Source of the DNA: Curtobacterium sp. PhB115
Lineage (GTDB): Bacteria > Actinomycetota > Actinomycetes > Actinomycetales > Microbacteriaceae
Reading direction: 5' to 3'
NCBI RefSeq assembly: GCF_003752025.1
Contig: NZ_RJKR01000005.1
Coordinates: 434,001-498,000 of the forward strand
DNA: 64,000 nt
The position numbers and the translations under genes were made by a program. Under the pieces are notes generated by a model, which was not told where the DNA came from, ran no database searches, and was given only the letters and a program-made list of their open reading frames with translations. Below, piece by piece: positions 1 to 8,014 of the stretch. The stretch's first letter is position 1. Each line of letters begins with the position of its first letter.

Positions 1-56
1 GGGTGGGCGTGCAGGTCCTGGTACAGCGAGAGGAGGTCGAGAGTCACGGTGTCCAC
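1..56 (-). CDS. M20-type peptidase/amidohydrolase, N-terminal fragment
   Basis: Only the first 18 or so codons are in the window. They read VDTVTLDLLSLYQDLHAHP, which resembles the LxxLYxDLHAHPE start of actinobacterial M20 aminoacylase/hippurate-hydrolase-like proteins. The GTG at 56 is preceded by AGGAGG about 12 nt upstream; a second in-frame GTG lies at 47. It is transcribed away from typA's 3' end, on the same strand. The family call rests on one short motif and is tentative. Confidence 0.45.
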   Translation of the reverse strand, partial: MDTVTLDLLSLYQDLHAH

Positions 57-109
57 CGTAACCCCCGACCTCCTCAGGTCACGCGACGGATGTCGCGCCG
101 GGTCGTCGC

Positions 110-2032
110 TTACGCGTCCTGACGCTTCAGGCGGGCGTACGAGCGCTGGCGAGCCTGCGCGTCGAGCTCGACCTTGCGGATGCGCACGGCGTCGGGGGTG
201 ACCTCGACGCACTCGTCCTCGCGGGCGAACTCCAGGCACTCCTCCAGCGAGAGCTGGCGCGACGGCGTCATCGACTCGAAGGAGTCGGCGTTCGCCGAAC
301 GCATGTTCGTGAGCTTCTTCTCCTTGGTGATGTTCACGTCCATGTCGTCGGCGCGCGAGTTCTCACCGATGACCATGCCCTCGTAGACCTCTTCGGTGGG
401 GTTGACGAAGAACGTCATCCGCTCCTGGAGGTTCGTGATGGCGAACGGCGTGACGACACCCGAGCGGTCGGAGACGATCGAGCCGTTGATGCGGGTCTGG
501 ATCGGGCCGGCCCACTCGTCGTAGCCGTGCGAGATCGCGTTGGCGATGCCGGTGCCGCGGGTCTCGGTCAGGAACGACGTGCGGAAGCCGATCAGGCCGC
601 GCGACGGGACGATGAACTCCATGCGCACCCAGCCGGTGCCGTGGTTCGTCATGTTCTCCATGCGGCCCTTGCGAGCGGCCATGAGCTGCGTGATCGCGCC
701 GAGGTACTCCTCCGGCGTGTCGATCGTCATGTGCTCGTACGGCTCCAGCAGCTTGCCGTTGTCGTCACGCTTCGTGACCACCTGCGGCTTGCCGACGGTG
801 AGCTCGAAGCCCTCACGACGCATCTGCTCGACCAGGATGGCGAGCGCGAGCTCACCACGGCCCTGGACCTCCCAGGCATCGGGGCGACCGATGTCGAGGA
901 CCTTGAGCGAGACGTTGCCGATGAGCTCGCGGTCGAGGCGCTCCTTGACCATGCGGGCGGTGAGCTTGTGGCCCTTGACCTTGCCGACGAGCGGGCTGGT
1001 GTTCGTGCCGATCGTCATCGAGATCGCCGGGTCGTCGACCGTGATGGTCGGCAGCGGGCGGACGTCCTCGGGGTCGGTCAGCGTCTCACCGATGGTGATC
1101 GTGTCGAAGCCGGCGACGGCGACGATGTCACCGGGGCCAGCCGACTCGGCCGGGTAGCGCTCGAGGGCCTTCGTGATGAGGAGCTCGGTGATGCGGGCGT
1201 TCGCGACGGTGCCGTCGTGCTTGACCCACGCGACCGTCTGGCCCTTCTTCATGGTGCCGTGGAAGATGCGGAGCAGCGCGAGGCGGCCGAGGAACGGCGA
1301 CGCGTCGAGGTTGGTGACGTGGGCCTGCAGCGGGTGCTGGTCGTCGTACTTCGGCGCGGGGACGTGCTGGAGGATCGCTTCGAACAGCGGCTCGAGGTCG
1401 TCGTTGTCGGGCAGCGAGCCGTCGGCCGGCTTGTTGCGCGACGCGGCACCGGCACGACCCGAGGCGTAGACCACGGGCACGTCGAGGATGGCGTCGAGGT
1501 CGAGGTCGTCGACCTCGTCCGACAGGTCGGACGCGAGGCCGAGGAGCAGGTCCTGGGACTCGGAGACGACCTCGTCGATGCGGGAGTCGGGGCGGTCCGT
1601 CTTGTTGACGAGCAGGATCACCGGGAGCTTCGCGGCGAGGGCCTTGCGGAGCACGAAGCGGGTCTGGGGCAGCGGGCCCTCGGACGCGTCGACCAGGAGC
1701 ACGACGCCGTCGACCATGGACAGGCCGCGCTCGACCTCGCCACCGAAGTCGGCGTGACCCGGGGTGTCGATCACGTTGATGGTGATGGGGCCGTCCGAGC
1801 CGAACTCGGTCGCGTGCTTCCCGTTGTAGAGCACCGACGTGTTCTTCGCGAGGATCGTGATGCCCTTCTCGCGCTCGAGGTCGTTCGAGTCCATCATGCG
1901 GTCTTCGCCCTCGAAGTGGGCGTCGAACGAGTTGGTCTGCGTGAGCATCGCGTCGACGAGGGTGGTCTTGCCGTGGTCGACGTGTGCCACGATGGCGACG
2001 TTGCGCAGGTCGGACCGGGTGGCGAGCGCCAT
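110..2032 (-). CDS. typA: Ribosome-associated GTPase TypA/BipA
   Basis: 640 aa translational GTPase of the EF-G/LepA superfamily, which acts on the ribosome during stress or cold and in 50S assembly. The G motifs are clear: G1 HVDHGKTT (residues 17-24), the switch segment EREKGITI (53-60), G3 DTPGH (89-93) and G4 NKTD (143-146), followed by EF-G-like domains and the BipA-specific C-terminus. Length matches the family. I start at the ATG at 2032 (MALATRSD), which has AAGGA 8 nt upstream; an ATG three codons earlier at 2041 is possible but poorly spaced. The gene diverges from the CPBP gene at 2154. Confidence 0.97.
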   Translation of the reverse strand: MALATRSDLRNVAIVAHVDHGKTTLVDAMLTQTNSFDAHFEGEDRMMDSNDLEREKGITILAKNTSVLYNGKHATEFGSDGPITINVIDTPGHADFGGEVERGLSMVDGVVLLVDASEGPLPQTRFVLRKALAAKLPVILLVNKTDRPDSRIDEVVSESQDLLLGLASDLSDEVDDLDLDAILDVPVVYASGRAGAASRNKPADGSLPDNDDLEPLFEAILQHVPAPKYDDQHPLQAHVTNLDASPFLGRLALLRIFHGTMKKGQTVAWVKHDGTVANARITELLITKALERYPAESAGPGDIVAVAGFDTITIGETLTDPEDVRPLPTITVDDPAISMTIGTNTSPLVGKVKGHKLTARMVKERLDRELIGNVSLKVLDIGRPDAWEVQGRGELALAILVEQMRREGFELTVGKPQVVTKRDDNGKLLEPYEHMTIDTPEEYLGAITQLMAARKGRMENMTNHGTGWVRMEFIVPSRGLIGFRTSFLTETRGTGIANAISHGYDEWAGPIQTRINGSIVSDRSGVVTPFAITNLQERMTFFVNPTEEVYEGMVIGENSRADDMDVNITKEKKLTNMRSANADSFESMTPSRQLSLEECLEFAREDECVEVTPDAVRIRKVELDAQARQRSYARLKRQDA

Positions 2033-2153
2033 ACAGGACATCCTTCAATTTCTGGGAGAGTGTCGGGCCAGTGATTTGACGGCACCGCACCCGCGGGCAG
2101 AACGCCCGACACGCCAGTCTACCGGTAGTTCGCAACCGACAGGAGTACAGCGC

Positions 2154-2903
2154 ATGAGCCGACGGCGAACGTGGGTCGAGATCACGATCGTGCTGCTCCT
2201 CTCGCTCGGTGCCAGCGCGCTCTACTCGATCCTGCAGATCATCGACGACCTGTCCCAGACGACCCCCCTCGGTGAGCAGTCGACGGCGCTGAACACCTCG
2301 TCGACCACGGTGCAGTACGTCGACCTCGCCCGCCAGCTCCTCGGCATCGCGGTGGACCTGGCTCCCGTCGCGCTCGTCTGCTACCTGCTCTGGAGCACGA
2401 CGCGCCCGCACCTGTCCCGACTCGGCATCGACCGGTTCCGCGTGAAGCCCGACCTGGGCGGCCCGGCGCTCATCGCCCTCTGCATCGGGATCCCGGGGCT
2501 CGGCCTGTACTTCGCCGGGCGCGCGCTCGGCATCACGGTGAACGTCGACCCCGCCGCCCTGAACTCGTACTGGTGGACGGTGCCGGTCCTGCTGCTCTCG
2601 GCGATCCGGTCCGGGCTGCAAGAGGAGGTGATCGTGATCGGGTACCTCTACGCCCGGCTCGGTGACCTCGGATGGGGGCGCTGGCAGATGATCCTGTCGA
2701 CCGCACTGCTCCGCGGCAGCTACCACCTCTACCAGGGCTTCGGCGCCTTCCTCGGCAACGCGGTGATGGGCATCGCGTTCGGCTGGATCTACACGAAGTG
2801 GGGCCGGCTGATGCCCCTGATCGTCACGCACTGCCTGCTCGACGCCGCGGTGTTCGTCGGCTACCCCTGGGTGGCGCACGCCTTCCCCCAGCTGTTCTCG
2901 TAG
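2154..2903 (+). CDS. CPBP-family intramembrane protein (Abi/Rce1-like)
   Basis: 249 aa, very hydrophobic, about seven membrane segments. It carries the CPBP signature spread over the C-terminal half: a QEE motif at the start of the conserved block, then RGSYHLYQGF and THCLLDA. The Arg of the classical EExxxR motif is replaced (EEVIVIG), a variant I associate with actinobacterial members. CPBP proteins are glutamic-type intramembrane proteases or adaptors; no substrate can be named here. ATG at 2154 follows AGGAG. It precedes the peroxiredoxin by 75 nt and may share its transcript. Confidence 0.85.
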   Translation: MSRRRTWVEITIVLLLSLGASALYSILQIIDDLSQTTPLGEQSTALNTSSTTVQYVDLARQLLGIAVDLAPVALVCYLLWSTTRPHLSRLGIDRFRVKPDLGGPALIALCIGIPGLGLYFAGRALGITVNVDPAALNSYWWTVPVLLLSAIRSGLQEEVIVIGYLYARLGDLGWGRWQMILSTALLRGSYHLYQGFGAFLGNAVMGIAFGWIYTKWGRLMPLIVTHCLLDAAVFVGYPWVAHAFPQLFS

Positions 2904-2978
2904 GCCACGGAGCGCATCCACAGCCCGCACACAGCGCGGCGACGCACCGCACACACCCGGCAGCCCTACCGTGAGCAC

Positions 2979-3458
2979 ATGAGCATCCCCGAGGTCGGCG
3001 AGTCCGCGCCCACGTTCACCCTGCCCGGGATGATCGTCCGCGACGGCGTCCGCACCGACGACGAGTACGACCTGTCCTCGGAGATCGGCCGCACCGTCGT
3101 GCTCGCGTTCTACCCGGGTGACGCGACGGCCGTCTGCACCGCGCAGCTCTGCAGCTACCAAGCGGAACTCGACGAGTTCGACGACCTCGGCGCCGTCGTC
3201 TGGGGTGTCAGCCCGCAGGCCCTCGACTCCCACGAGACCTTCGCCCGCGGCTCGTCCCTCACCTTCCCCCTGCTGAGCGACACCTCCGGCAGCGTCATCC
3301 GCGACTACGGGGTGCGTGCTCCCGGCATCGGACTCCGCCGGTCCGTCTTCGTGATCGGCCCCGACGGCGTCGTGCGCTGGCGGCACGTCGGCCTCGTCGG
3401 ACTGCGGTTCCCGAAGGCCGAGACCATCCGCGCGCAGATCGAACTGCTCGTCTCGTAG
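2979..3458 (+). CDS. Atypical peroxiredoxin (BCP/PrxQ type)
   Basis: 159 aa thioredoxin-fold thiol peroxidase that reduces hydroperoxides in the cytoplasm. The peroxidatic Cys is C53 in the segment PGDATAVCTAQLCSY, with a second Cys at C58. That five-residue spacing is typical of BCP/PrxQ proteins that form an intramolecular disulfide. The usual PxDxTPVCT motif is relaxed to PGDATAVCT. The C-terminal part (FVIGPDGVVRWRHVG) is the standard closing strand of the fold. Length is normal. Confidence 0.9.
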   Translation: MSIPEVGESAPTFTLPGMIVRDGVRTDDEYDLSSEIGRTVVLAFYPGDATAVCTAQLCSYQAELDEFDDLGAVVWGVSPQALDSHETFARGSSLTFPLLSDTSGSVIRDYGVRAPGIGLRRSVFVIGPDGVVRWRHVGLVGLRFPKAETIRAQIELLVS

Positions 3459-3610
3459 TCCCCGGCGTGGCCTTCCCACGAATCCGTCGCGATGGGGTAT
3501 TGACACCCGAACTGGGGGCGACGACCATTGACGGCACGAGAGGTCCAGAAAGGATCTGCCTCCCCGGGAAATCGGGTCGTCCGGAGATACGCGCTGGTGT
3601 GTCACACCCG

Positions 3611-3632
3611 CTCCCCGGGCGTTCCCGGGGAG
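3611..3632. other. Hairpin upstream of PH-domain gene
   Basis: CTCCCCGGG and CCCGGGGAG form a perfect 9-bp stem with a 4-nt loop, about 20 nt before the GTG at 3653. It could be a terminator for the upstream peroxiredoxin gene or a leader hairpin. The rest of the 3459-3652 gap shows no gene. Confidence 0.5.
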
Positions 3633-3652
3633 GCATCTCGTAACCTCGTCCG

Positions 3653-4204
3653 GTGAACACCACCATCGTCGCCCCGGGTCTGCGCGTCCTGGCCCTCGTC
3701 CTCTGGGCCGCCGCGGTGGTGCTCGTCCCCCTCGCCCTGGTCGGCGGCGGCTCCCCCTGGCTCGTCCCGATCCCGAGCATCTGCGTCGCGTTCGTTGCGT
3801 GGGCCGTCCTCTGGCGTCCGCGGATCGAGCTGACGCCCGAGCACCTGCGCATCGTCGACGTCCGGCGCACCAGCACCTACGCCTGGCGCCGGGTCACCGA
3901 CGTCCGGACCAAGTACGGCATCGAGGTCGTCTCGAGCGAGGGCGTCCGCCGCGTCTGGATCGCCACGCGTCCGACGGCGCGGCTCGCGATCAGCAGAGCA
4001 GGGCAGCCGGGAGGCACGGATCGCGTCGACGTCGAGGCTGCGGCCACGCGCATCCGGGCCCTCGTGCCCGCGCCGGTCGCGCAGGACGGCCCGCCCCCGG
4101 CGACCGTCGACGCCGCACCCGTCACGCATCGCACCCACGGGTGGACGGTCCTCGCGATGGTCGTGCTCGGTGTGGCCGCGTCGATGGCGGCCGCGCGGCT
4201 CTGA
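3653..4204 (+). CDS. PH-domain-containing membrane protein
   Basis: 183 aa with two N-terminal membrane segments (about residues 8-50), then a bacterial PH-like beta domain starting at WRPRIELTPEHLRIVDVRRTS, and a C-terminal hydrophobic helix. It is a paralogue of the protein at 6266-6895: both have 'LWRPR' after the second membrane helix, then a short beta domain and a closing membrane helix. The start is GTG. Function unknown. Bacterial PH-domain membrane proteins of this build are common in Actinobacteria and mostly uncharacterised. Confidence 0.75.
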   Translation: MNTTIVAPGLRVLALVLWAAAVVLVPLALVGGGSPWLVPIPSICVAFVAWAVLWRPRIELTPEHLRIVDVRRTSTYAWRRVTDVRTKYGIEVVSSEGVRRVWIATRPTARLAISRAGQPGGTDRVDVEAAATRIRALVPAPVAQDGPPPATVDAAPVTHRTHGWTVLAMVVLGVAASMAAARL

Positions 4205-4265
4205 GAGCCGGCCACCCGCGGTCCGTCGGCGGTGCGCCGGACGCACCCCGCGCCTCCAGGCCGGG

Positions 4266-4304
4266 TCGTGCGGTCGTGCGGTCGCGCGTCGTGCGGTCGC
4301 ACAC
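4266..4304. repeat. Short GTCGTGCG-type tandem repeats
   Basis: Imperfect repetition of GTCGTGCG/GTCGCGC units just before the large inverted repeat at 4308. Low-complexity intergenic DNA between convergent genes. Confidence 0.5.
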
Positions 4305-4307
4305 TCG

Positions 4308-4358
4308 GTGAGCAGGAATGGTCGGGCCCCGTCACGGGACCCGACCATTCCTGCTCAC
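4308..4358. terminator. 51-bp near-perfect inverted repeat, bidirectional terminator
   Basis: Arms GTGAGCAGGAATGGTCGGG (4308-4326) and CCCGACCATTCCTGCTCAC (4340-4358) are perfectly complementary over 19 bp. After one mismatch they continue as CCCGT/ACGGG with a one-base loop. It lies between the convergent PH gene (ends 4204) and the ABC ATPase gene (ends 4374). The stem is longer than a terminator needs, so it could also be a dispersed palindromic repeat. Confidence 0.7.
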
Positions 4359-4373
4359 GATGTGCGCGTGCGG

Positions 4374-6149
4374 CTACTCGTCCGAGCCCGCCGCCAGGAT
4401 CTGGCGACGCAGCTCGCGACGCTCGCGCTGGACGTCCGGGTCCGGCAGCGGCACCGCGGCGATGAGTCGCTGCGTGTACGGGTCCTGCGGGTCGCGCAGG
4501 ATCTGGTCACGCGTGCCGACCTCGGCGAGGTGACCGTGGTGGAGCACCGCGATGCGGTCCGCCAGCACGTCGATGACCGCCAGGTCGTGCGTCACGAACA
4601 GGCAGGCGAAGTTGAACTCGCGCTGCAGGTCCTTCAGCAGCTCGAGGACGGTGGCCTGCACCGACACGTCGAGGGCCGACGTCGGCTCGTCCGCGATGAG
4701 CAGCTTCGGCCGGAGCGCCAACGCACGGGCGATGCCGATGCGCTGCTTCTGCCCACCGGAGAGCTCGTGCGGGAAGCGGGTCGAGTACGCCGTGGGGAGC
4801 CGGACGGCCTCGAGCAGGGACTCGACCTCGCGCTCGAGCTCGCGGCCCTTCATGCCCTTGCCGAGCAGGAGCGGCTCGCCGATCGACTGCCCGATCGTCA
4901 TGCGCGGGTTGAGCGACGACGACGGGTCCTGGAACACGATGCCGGCGTTCTGGTGCACCTGGCGGACGAGCGAACGGGTCGGCTTCGACAGGTCGACGCC
5001 GGTCACGTCGAGCGACCCCGACGTGATCGGGAGCAGACCGATCGCGGCACGGCCGAGCGTCGACTTGCCGGAACCCGACTCACCGACCAGGCCGACGACC
5101 TCGCCCTCGTGGACGGTCAGGTCGACGCCGTCGATGGCGCGGAACGCCTTGACGCGACCGCGACCCGGGTACTCGATGACGACGTCCTTGAACTCCAGGA
5201 CCGCCGGGCCGAGCGTCGAGACGACGTCCGTGTGGGTGACCGTCTCGTTGACGTGCACGGGGCTGTCGTGCTCGACGACCGCCTCGAGCGTCTCCGTGAG
5301 GTCGATGACGACGTCACCGGCCTGGCCGAGGCGGGGCACTGCGTCGAGCAGCGTCTGCGTGTACGGGTGCTGCGGCGCCGCGAAGACGTCGCGGACCGTG
5401 CCGGTCTCGACGGCGATGCCCTGCTGCATCACGACGATGCGGTCGGCGAGGTCGGCGACGACGCCCATGTCGTGGGTGATCAGCAGGACCGCGCTGCCGA
5501 GCTTGCCGGCCAGGTCGCGGATGAGGTCGAGGATCTCGGCCTGCACGGTCACGTCGAGGGCCGTCGTCGGCTCGTCGGCGATGAGGAGCTTCGGGTCGCA
5601 GGAGATCGACTGGGCGATCATCGCGCGCTGCCGCTGCCCACCGGAGAGCTGGTGCGGGTACGAGTCGAACGCCTTCTGCGGGTCGGGCATCTCGACGAGG
5701 GTCAGGAGCTCGATCGCTCGGCCCTTCGCCTCGCTCGGCGAGATGCCGTAGTGGATGCGCAGTGTCTCGACGATCTGCGACCCGACGGTGAACACCGGGT
5801 TCAGCGCGGTCATCGGCTCCTGGAAGATCACCGCGATCTCCTTGCCGCGGTACTCACGGAGCTGCGCGGACCGGAGCCCGAGGAGCTCGGTGCCCTGGAA
5901 CTCGATCGAGCCGTTCACGCGGGCGTTCCGGGGCAGGAGTCCGAGGATCGACATCGAGCTGACGGACTTGCCGGAGCCGGACTCACCCACCAGGGCGAGG
6001 ACCTCGCCCGACTGGATCTCGTAGGACAGCTGCTTGACCGCGGGGGTCCAGACGTCGTCGACCGCGAAGTCGACGTCGAGTCCGGAGACCTTGACGACGG
6101 GGGTGCTTGTGGCGGCCGGGGTGGTGGCCGCGGAGGCGGGCGTGCTCAA
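4374..6149 (-). CDS. Oligo/dipeptide ABC transporter, fused double ATPase (OppD-OppF type)
   Basis: 591 aa with two complete ABC ATPase domains in one chain. The first has Walker A GESGSGKS (residues 55-62), the signature LSGGQRQR and Walker B LLIADEPTTALD. The second has GESGSGKST, LSGGQKQR and LLIADEPTSALD. Each half ends in the peptide-transporter C-terminal segment (HPYTQTLLDAVP; DPYTQRLIAAVP). It powers import through the permeases at 6910 and 8015. It is separated from oppC by an opposite-strand gene (6266-6895), so it is probably transcribed from its own promoter in the 6150-6265 gap. Confidence 0.93.
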   Translation of the reverse strand: MSTPASAATTPAATSTPVVKVSGLDVDFAVDDVWTPAVKQLSYEIQSGEVLALVGESGSGKSVSSMSILGLLPRNARVNGSIEFQGTELLGLRSAQLREYRGKEIAVIFQEPMTALNPVFTVGSQIVETLRIHYGISPSEAKGRAIELLTLVEMPDPQKAFDSYPHQLSGGQRQRAMIAQSISCDPKLLIADEPTTALDVTVQAEILDLIRDLAGKLGSAVLLITHDMGVVADLADRIVVMQQGIAVETGTVRDVFAAPQHPYTQTLLDAVPRLGQAGDVVIDLTETLEAVVEHDSPVHVNETVTHTDVVSTLGPAVLEFKDVVIEYPGRGRVKAFRAIDGVDLTVHEGEVVGLVGESGSGKSTLGRAAIGLLPITSGSLDVTGVDLSKPTRSLVRQVHQNAGIVFQDPSSSLNPRMTIGQSIGEPLLLGKGMKGRELEREVESLLEAVRLPTAYSTRFPHELSGGQKQRIGIARALALRPKLLIADEPTSALDVSVQATVLELLKDLQREFNFACLFVTHDLAVIDVLADRIAVLHHGHLAEVGTRDQILRDPQDPYTQRLIAAVPLPDPDVQRERRELRRQILAAGSDE

Positions 6150-6265
6150 CGACGTCCGGTCCTTTCCCGGCCGTTCGTGACGGCCGCGTGGGTGGTGGTG
6201 GAGGTGCGCTGACGGCGGGGGTGCAGGCGTCGGGCGTGGGGGCCCCGACCTGCGACGATGGAGGC

Positions 6266-6895
6266 ATGCCTGCCTCCCCGACGACGCGCGATGTCTTCGT
6301 GTCCCAGTTCAACCGTGGCCTGGCGATCGCCCTCTGGGCGATCGTGGCCCTGCTCCTCGTCACGACGGTGCTGAACGACCAGACCTGGCAGGCCCGCGTC
6401 CTGGCGCTCGTGCCGACGGCGTTCGGCGTCCTGCTCGGCTGGGTGGCGCTCTGGCGTCCGCGGATGACGATCGACGACGACGGCATCGAGGTCGTCAACG
6501 TCTTCCACACCGTGCACGTGCCCTGGTCGGCGCTCGTGCACGTCGACACCCGGTTCGCCCTGACGCTCGTCACGCCGAACCGTCGGGTGTCCGTGTGGGC
6601 CGCCCCGGCGCCGGGTCGTGCCGGTGTCGCCCTGGCCCGCCGGCAGAACCAGCGCCACGGCCGGGTCGTCCCCGACGCCGAGGACGGCAACCGCCGTGCT
6701 GGCGACCTGCTGTCCACGTCGTCCGGTGACGCCGCCTACCTGGTCCGGCACCGTTGGGACGCCCTGCGCGAGCGCGACGCGATCGAGCTCGGCGCGGCCG
6801 ACACCGTGCAGGTGCCGGTGCGCCTGCACTGGGTGTCGATCGCGCTGCTCGTCGCGACCGGCGTCGGTGGCTGGTTCGCCATCGCCGCTCGCTAG
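6266..6895 (+). CDS. PH-domain-containing membrane protein (paralogue of 3653-4204)
   Basis: 209 aa with two N-terminal membrane helices (about residues 15-60), 'LWRPRMTIDDDGIEVVNVF' starting a PH-like domain, a polar central region and a C-terminal membrane helix. GGAGG precedes the ATG at 6266. It lies antiparallel between the ATPase and permease genes of the peptide transporter. Together with the gene at 3653 it flanks the ATPase gene, so the two paralogues bracket it. Function unknown; a role with the transporter is only suggested by position. Confidence 0.75.
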   Translation: MPASPTTRDVFVSQFNRGLAIALWAIVALLLVTTVLNDQTWQARVLALVPTAFGVLLGWVALWRPRMTIDDDGIEVVNVFHTVHVPWSALVHVDTRFALTLVTPNRRVSVWAAPAPGRAGVALARRQNQRHGRVVPDAEDGNRRAGDLLSTSSGDAAYLVRHRWDALRERDAIELGAADTVQVPVRLHWVSIALLVATGVGGWFAIAAR

Positions 6896-6909
6896 GACAC
6901 GGGGGGACG

Positions 6910-7935
6910 TCACGCGCTGATCATCTCCGAGCCGGAGGTGTTCTCCGGCCCCTTCGCCTCGCGCGTCTTGCGCAGGCTGAACCGCTTCGAGCGGGGGTCG
7001 AACGCGTCGCGCAGCCCGTCGCCGATGAAGTTCACGCACAGCGCGAGCAGCACGATGAACGACGCCGGCCACCAGAACAGGTACGGACGGGTCTGGAACG
7101 CCGACTGGTTCTGGCTGATGAGCAGACCGAGGGACGAGTCCGGCGCCTTGATGCCGTAGCCGAGGTAGCTCAGGGCCGTCTCGAGCAGGATCGCCGAGGC
7201 GATGAGCAGCGTCGCGGAGACGATGATCACGCCGATGGCGTTCGGCAGGATGTGCCGGAAGATGATCCGGACGTCGGACGCACCGGCGACCCGTGCCGCC
7301 TCGACGAACTCACGCTCGCGGAGGGACAGGAACTCGGCGCGGACCAGACGGGCGATGACCATCCACGAGACCAGGCCGAGCAGGAGCGCCAGCCCCCACG
7401 CGCCGAGGCCGTTCGCCGTCTTGCCGACGACGGCACCGATCACGATCGCCGGGATGACGATGAAGATGTCGGTGATGCGCATCAGGATCGCGTCGACCGT
7501 GCCGCGGAAGTAGCCCGCGACGGCGCCGACGACGACACCGATGAACGTCGCGAACACGCCGATCACGATCATGACGAGCACGGAGTTCTGGATTCCGCGC
7601 ATCGTGAGGGCGAAGTAGTCCTTGCCGATGCGGTCCTGACCGAACGGGTGGTCCGACGTCGGAGCGCCGCCGTTCTGCAGGTCCTCCAGCGTGCGGTAGC
7701 CGTAGTGCCACCACCCGGGGATCGGTCCGAGACCGACCGCCGAGACGGCGAACACCAGCACCAGGATGTAGACGATCAGCGCGATCACCGCGAGGCGGTT
7801 GGCGAGGAAGCGGCGGAGGATGATCCGCCCCTGGCTCTCGCCGAGCTGCTTCTCGTGCGAGCCCGGGGTGTTGCCGGTCTCGATGCCGTCGCCGATGTTG
7901 GGTTCGAGCGGTGCCCCGCCCTGCAGCGTGCTCAT
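6910..7935 (-). CDS. Peptide ABC transporter permease (OppC/DppC family)
   Basis: 341 aa inner-membrane permease with an N-terminal polar leader, then six membrane segments. It has the BPD-transporter EAA loop (EFVEAARVAGASDVRIIFRH) that docks on the ATPase. A strong AGGAGG lies before the ATG at 7935. Downstream of the OppB-type gene by 79 nt on the same strand, consistent with one transcript running from the lipoprotein gene through oppB to oppC. The stop lies 15 bp from the end of the antiparallel PH gene. Confidence 0.93.
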   Translation of the reverse strand: MSTLQGGAPLEPNIGDGIETGNTPGSHEKQLGESQGRIILRRFLANRLAVIALIVYILVLVFAVSAVGLGPIPGWWHYGYRTLEDLQNGGAPTSDHPFGQDRIGKDYFALTMRGIQNSVLVMIVIGVFATFIGVVVGAVAGYFRGTVDAILMRITDIFIVIPAIVIGAVVGKTANGLGAWGLALLLGLVSWMVIARLVRAEFLSLREREFVEAARVAGASDVRIIFRHILPNAIGVIIVSATLLIASAILLETALSYLGYGIKAPDSSLGLLISQNQSAFQTRPYLFWWPASFIVLLALCVNFIGDGLRDAFDPRSKRFSLRKTREAKGPENTSGSEMISA

Positions 7936-8014
7936 CGGTTGTCCTCCTGGGGGTGCACTGCCGTGGTGTGGCCGGCCGCGCTCGTGGCGCGGCGGCGCTC
8001 CGTCGTGGGCGCGG

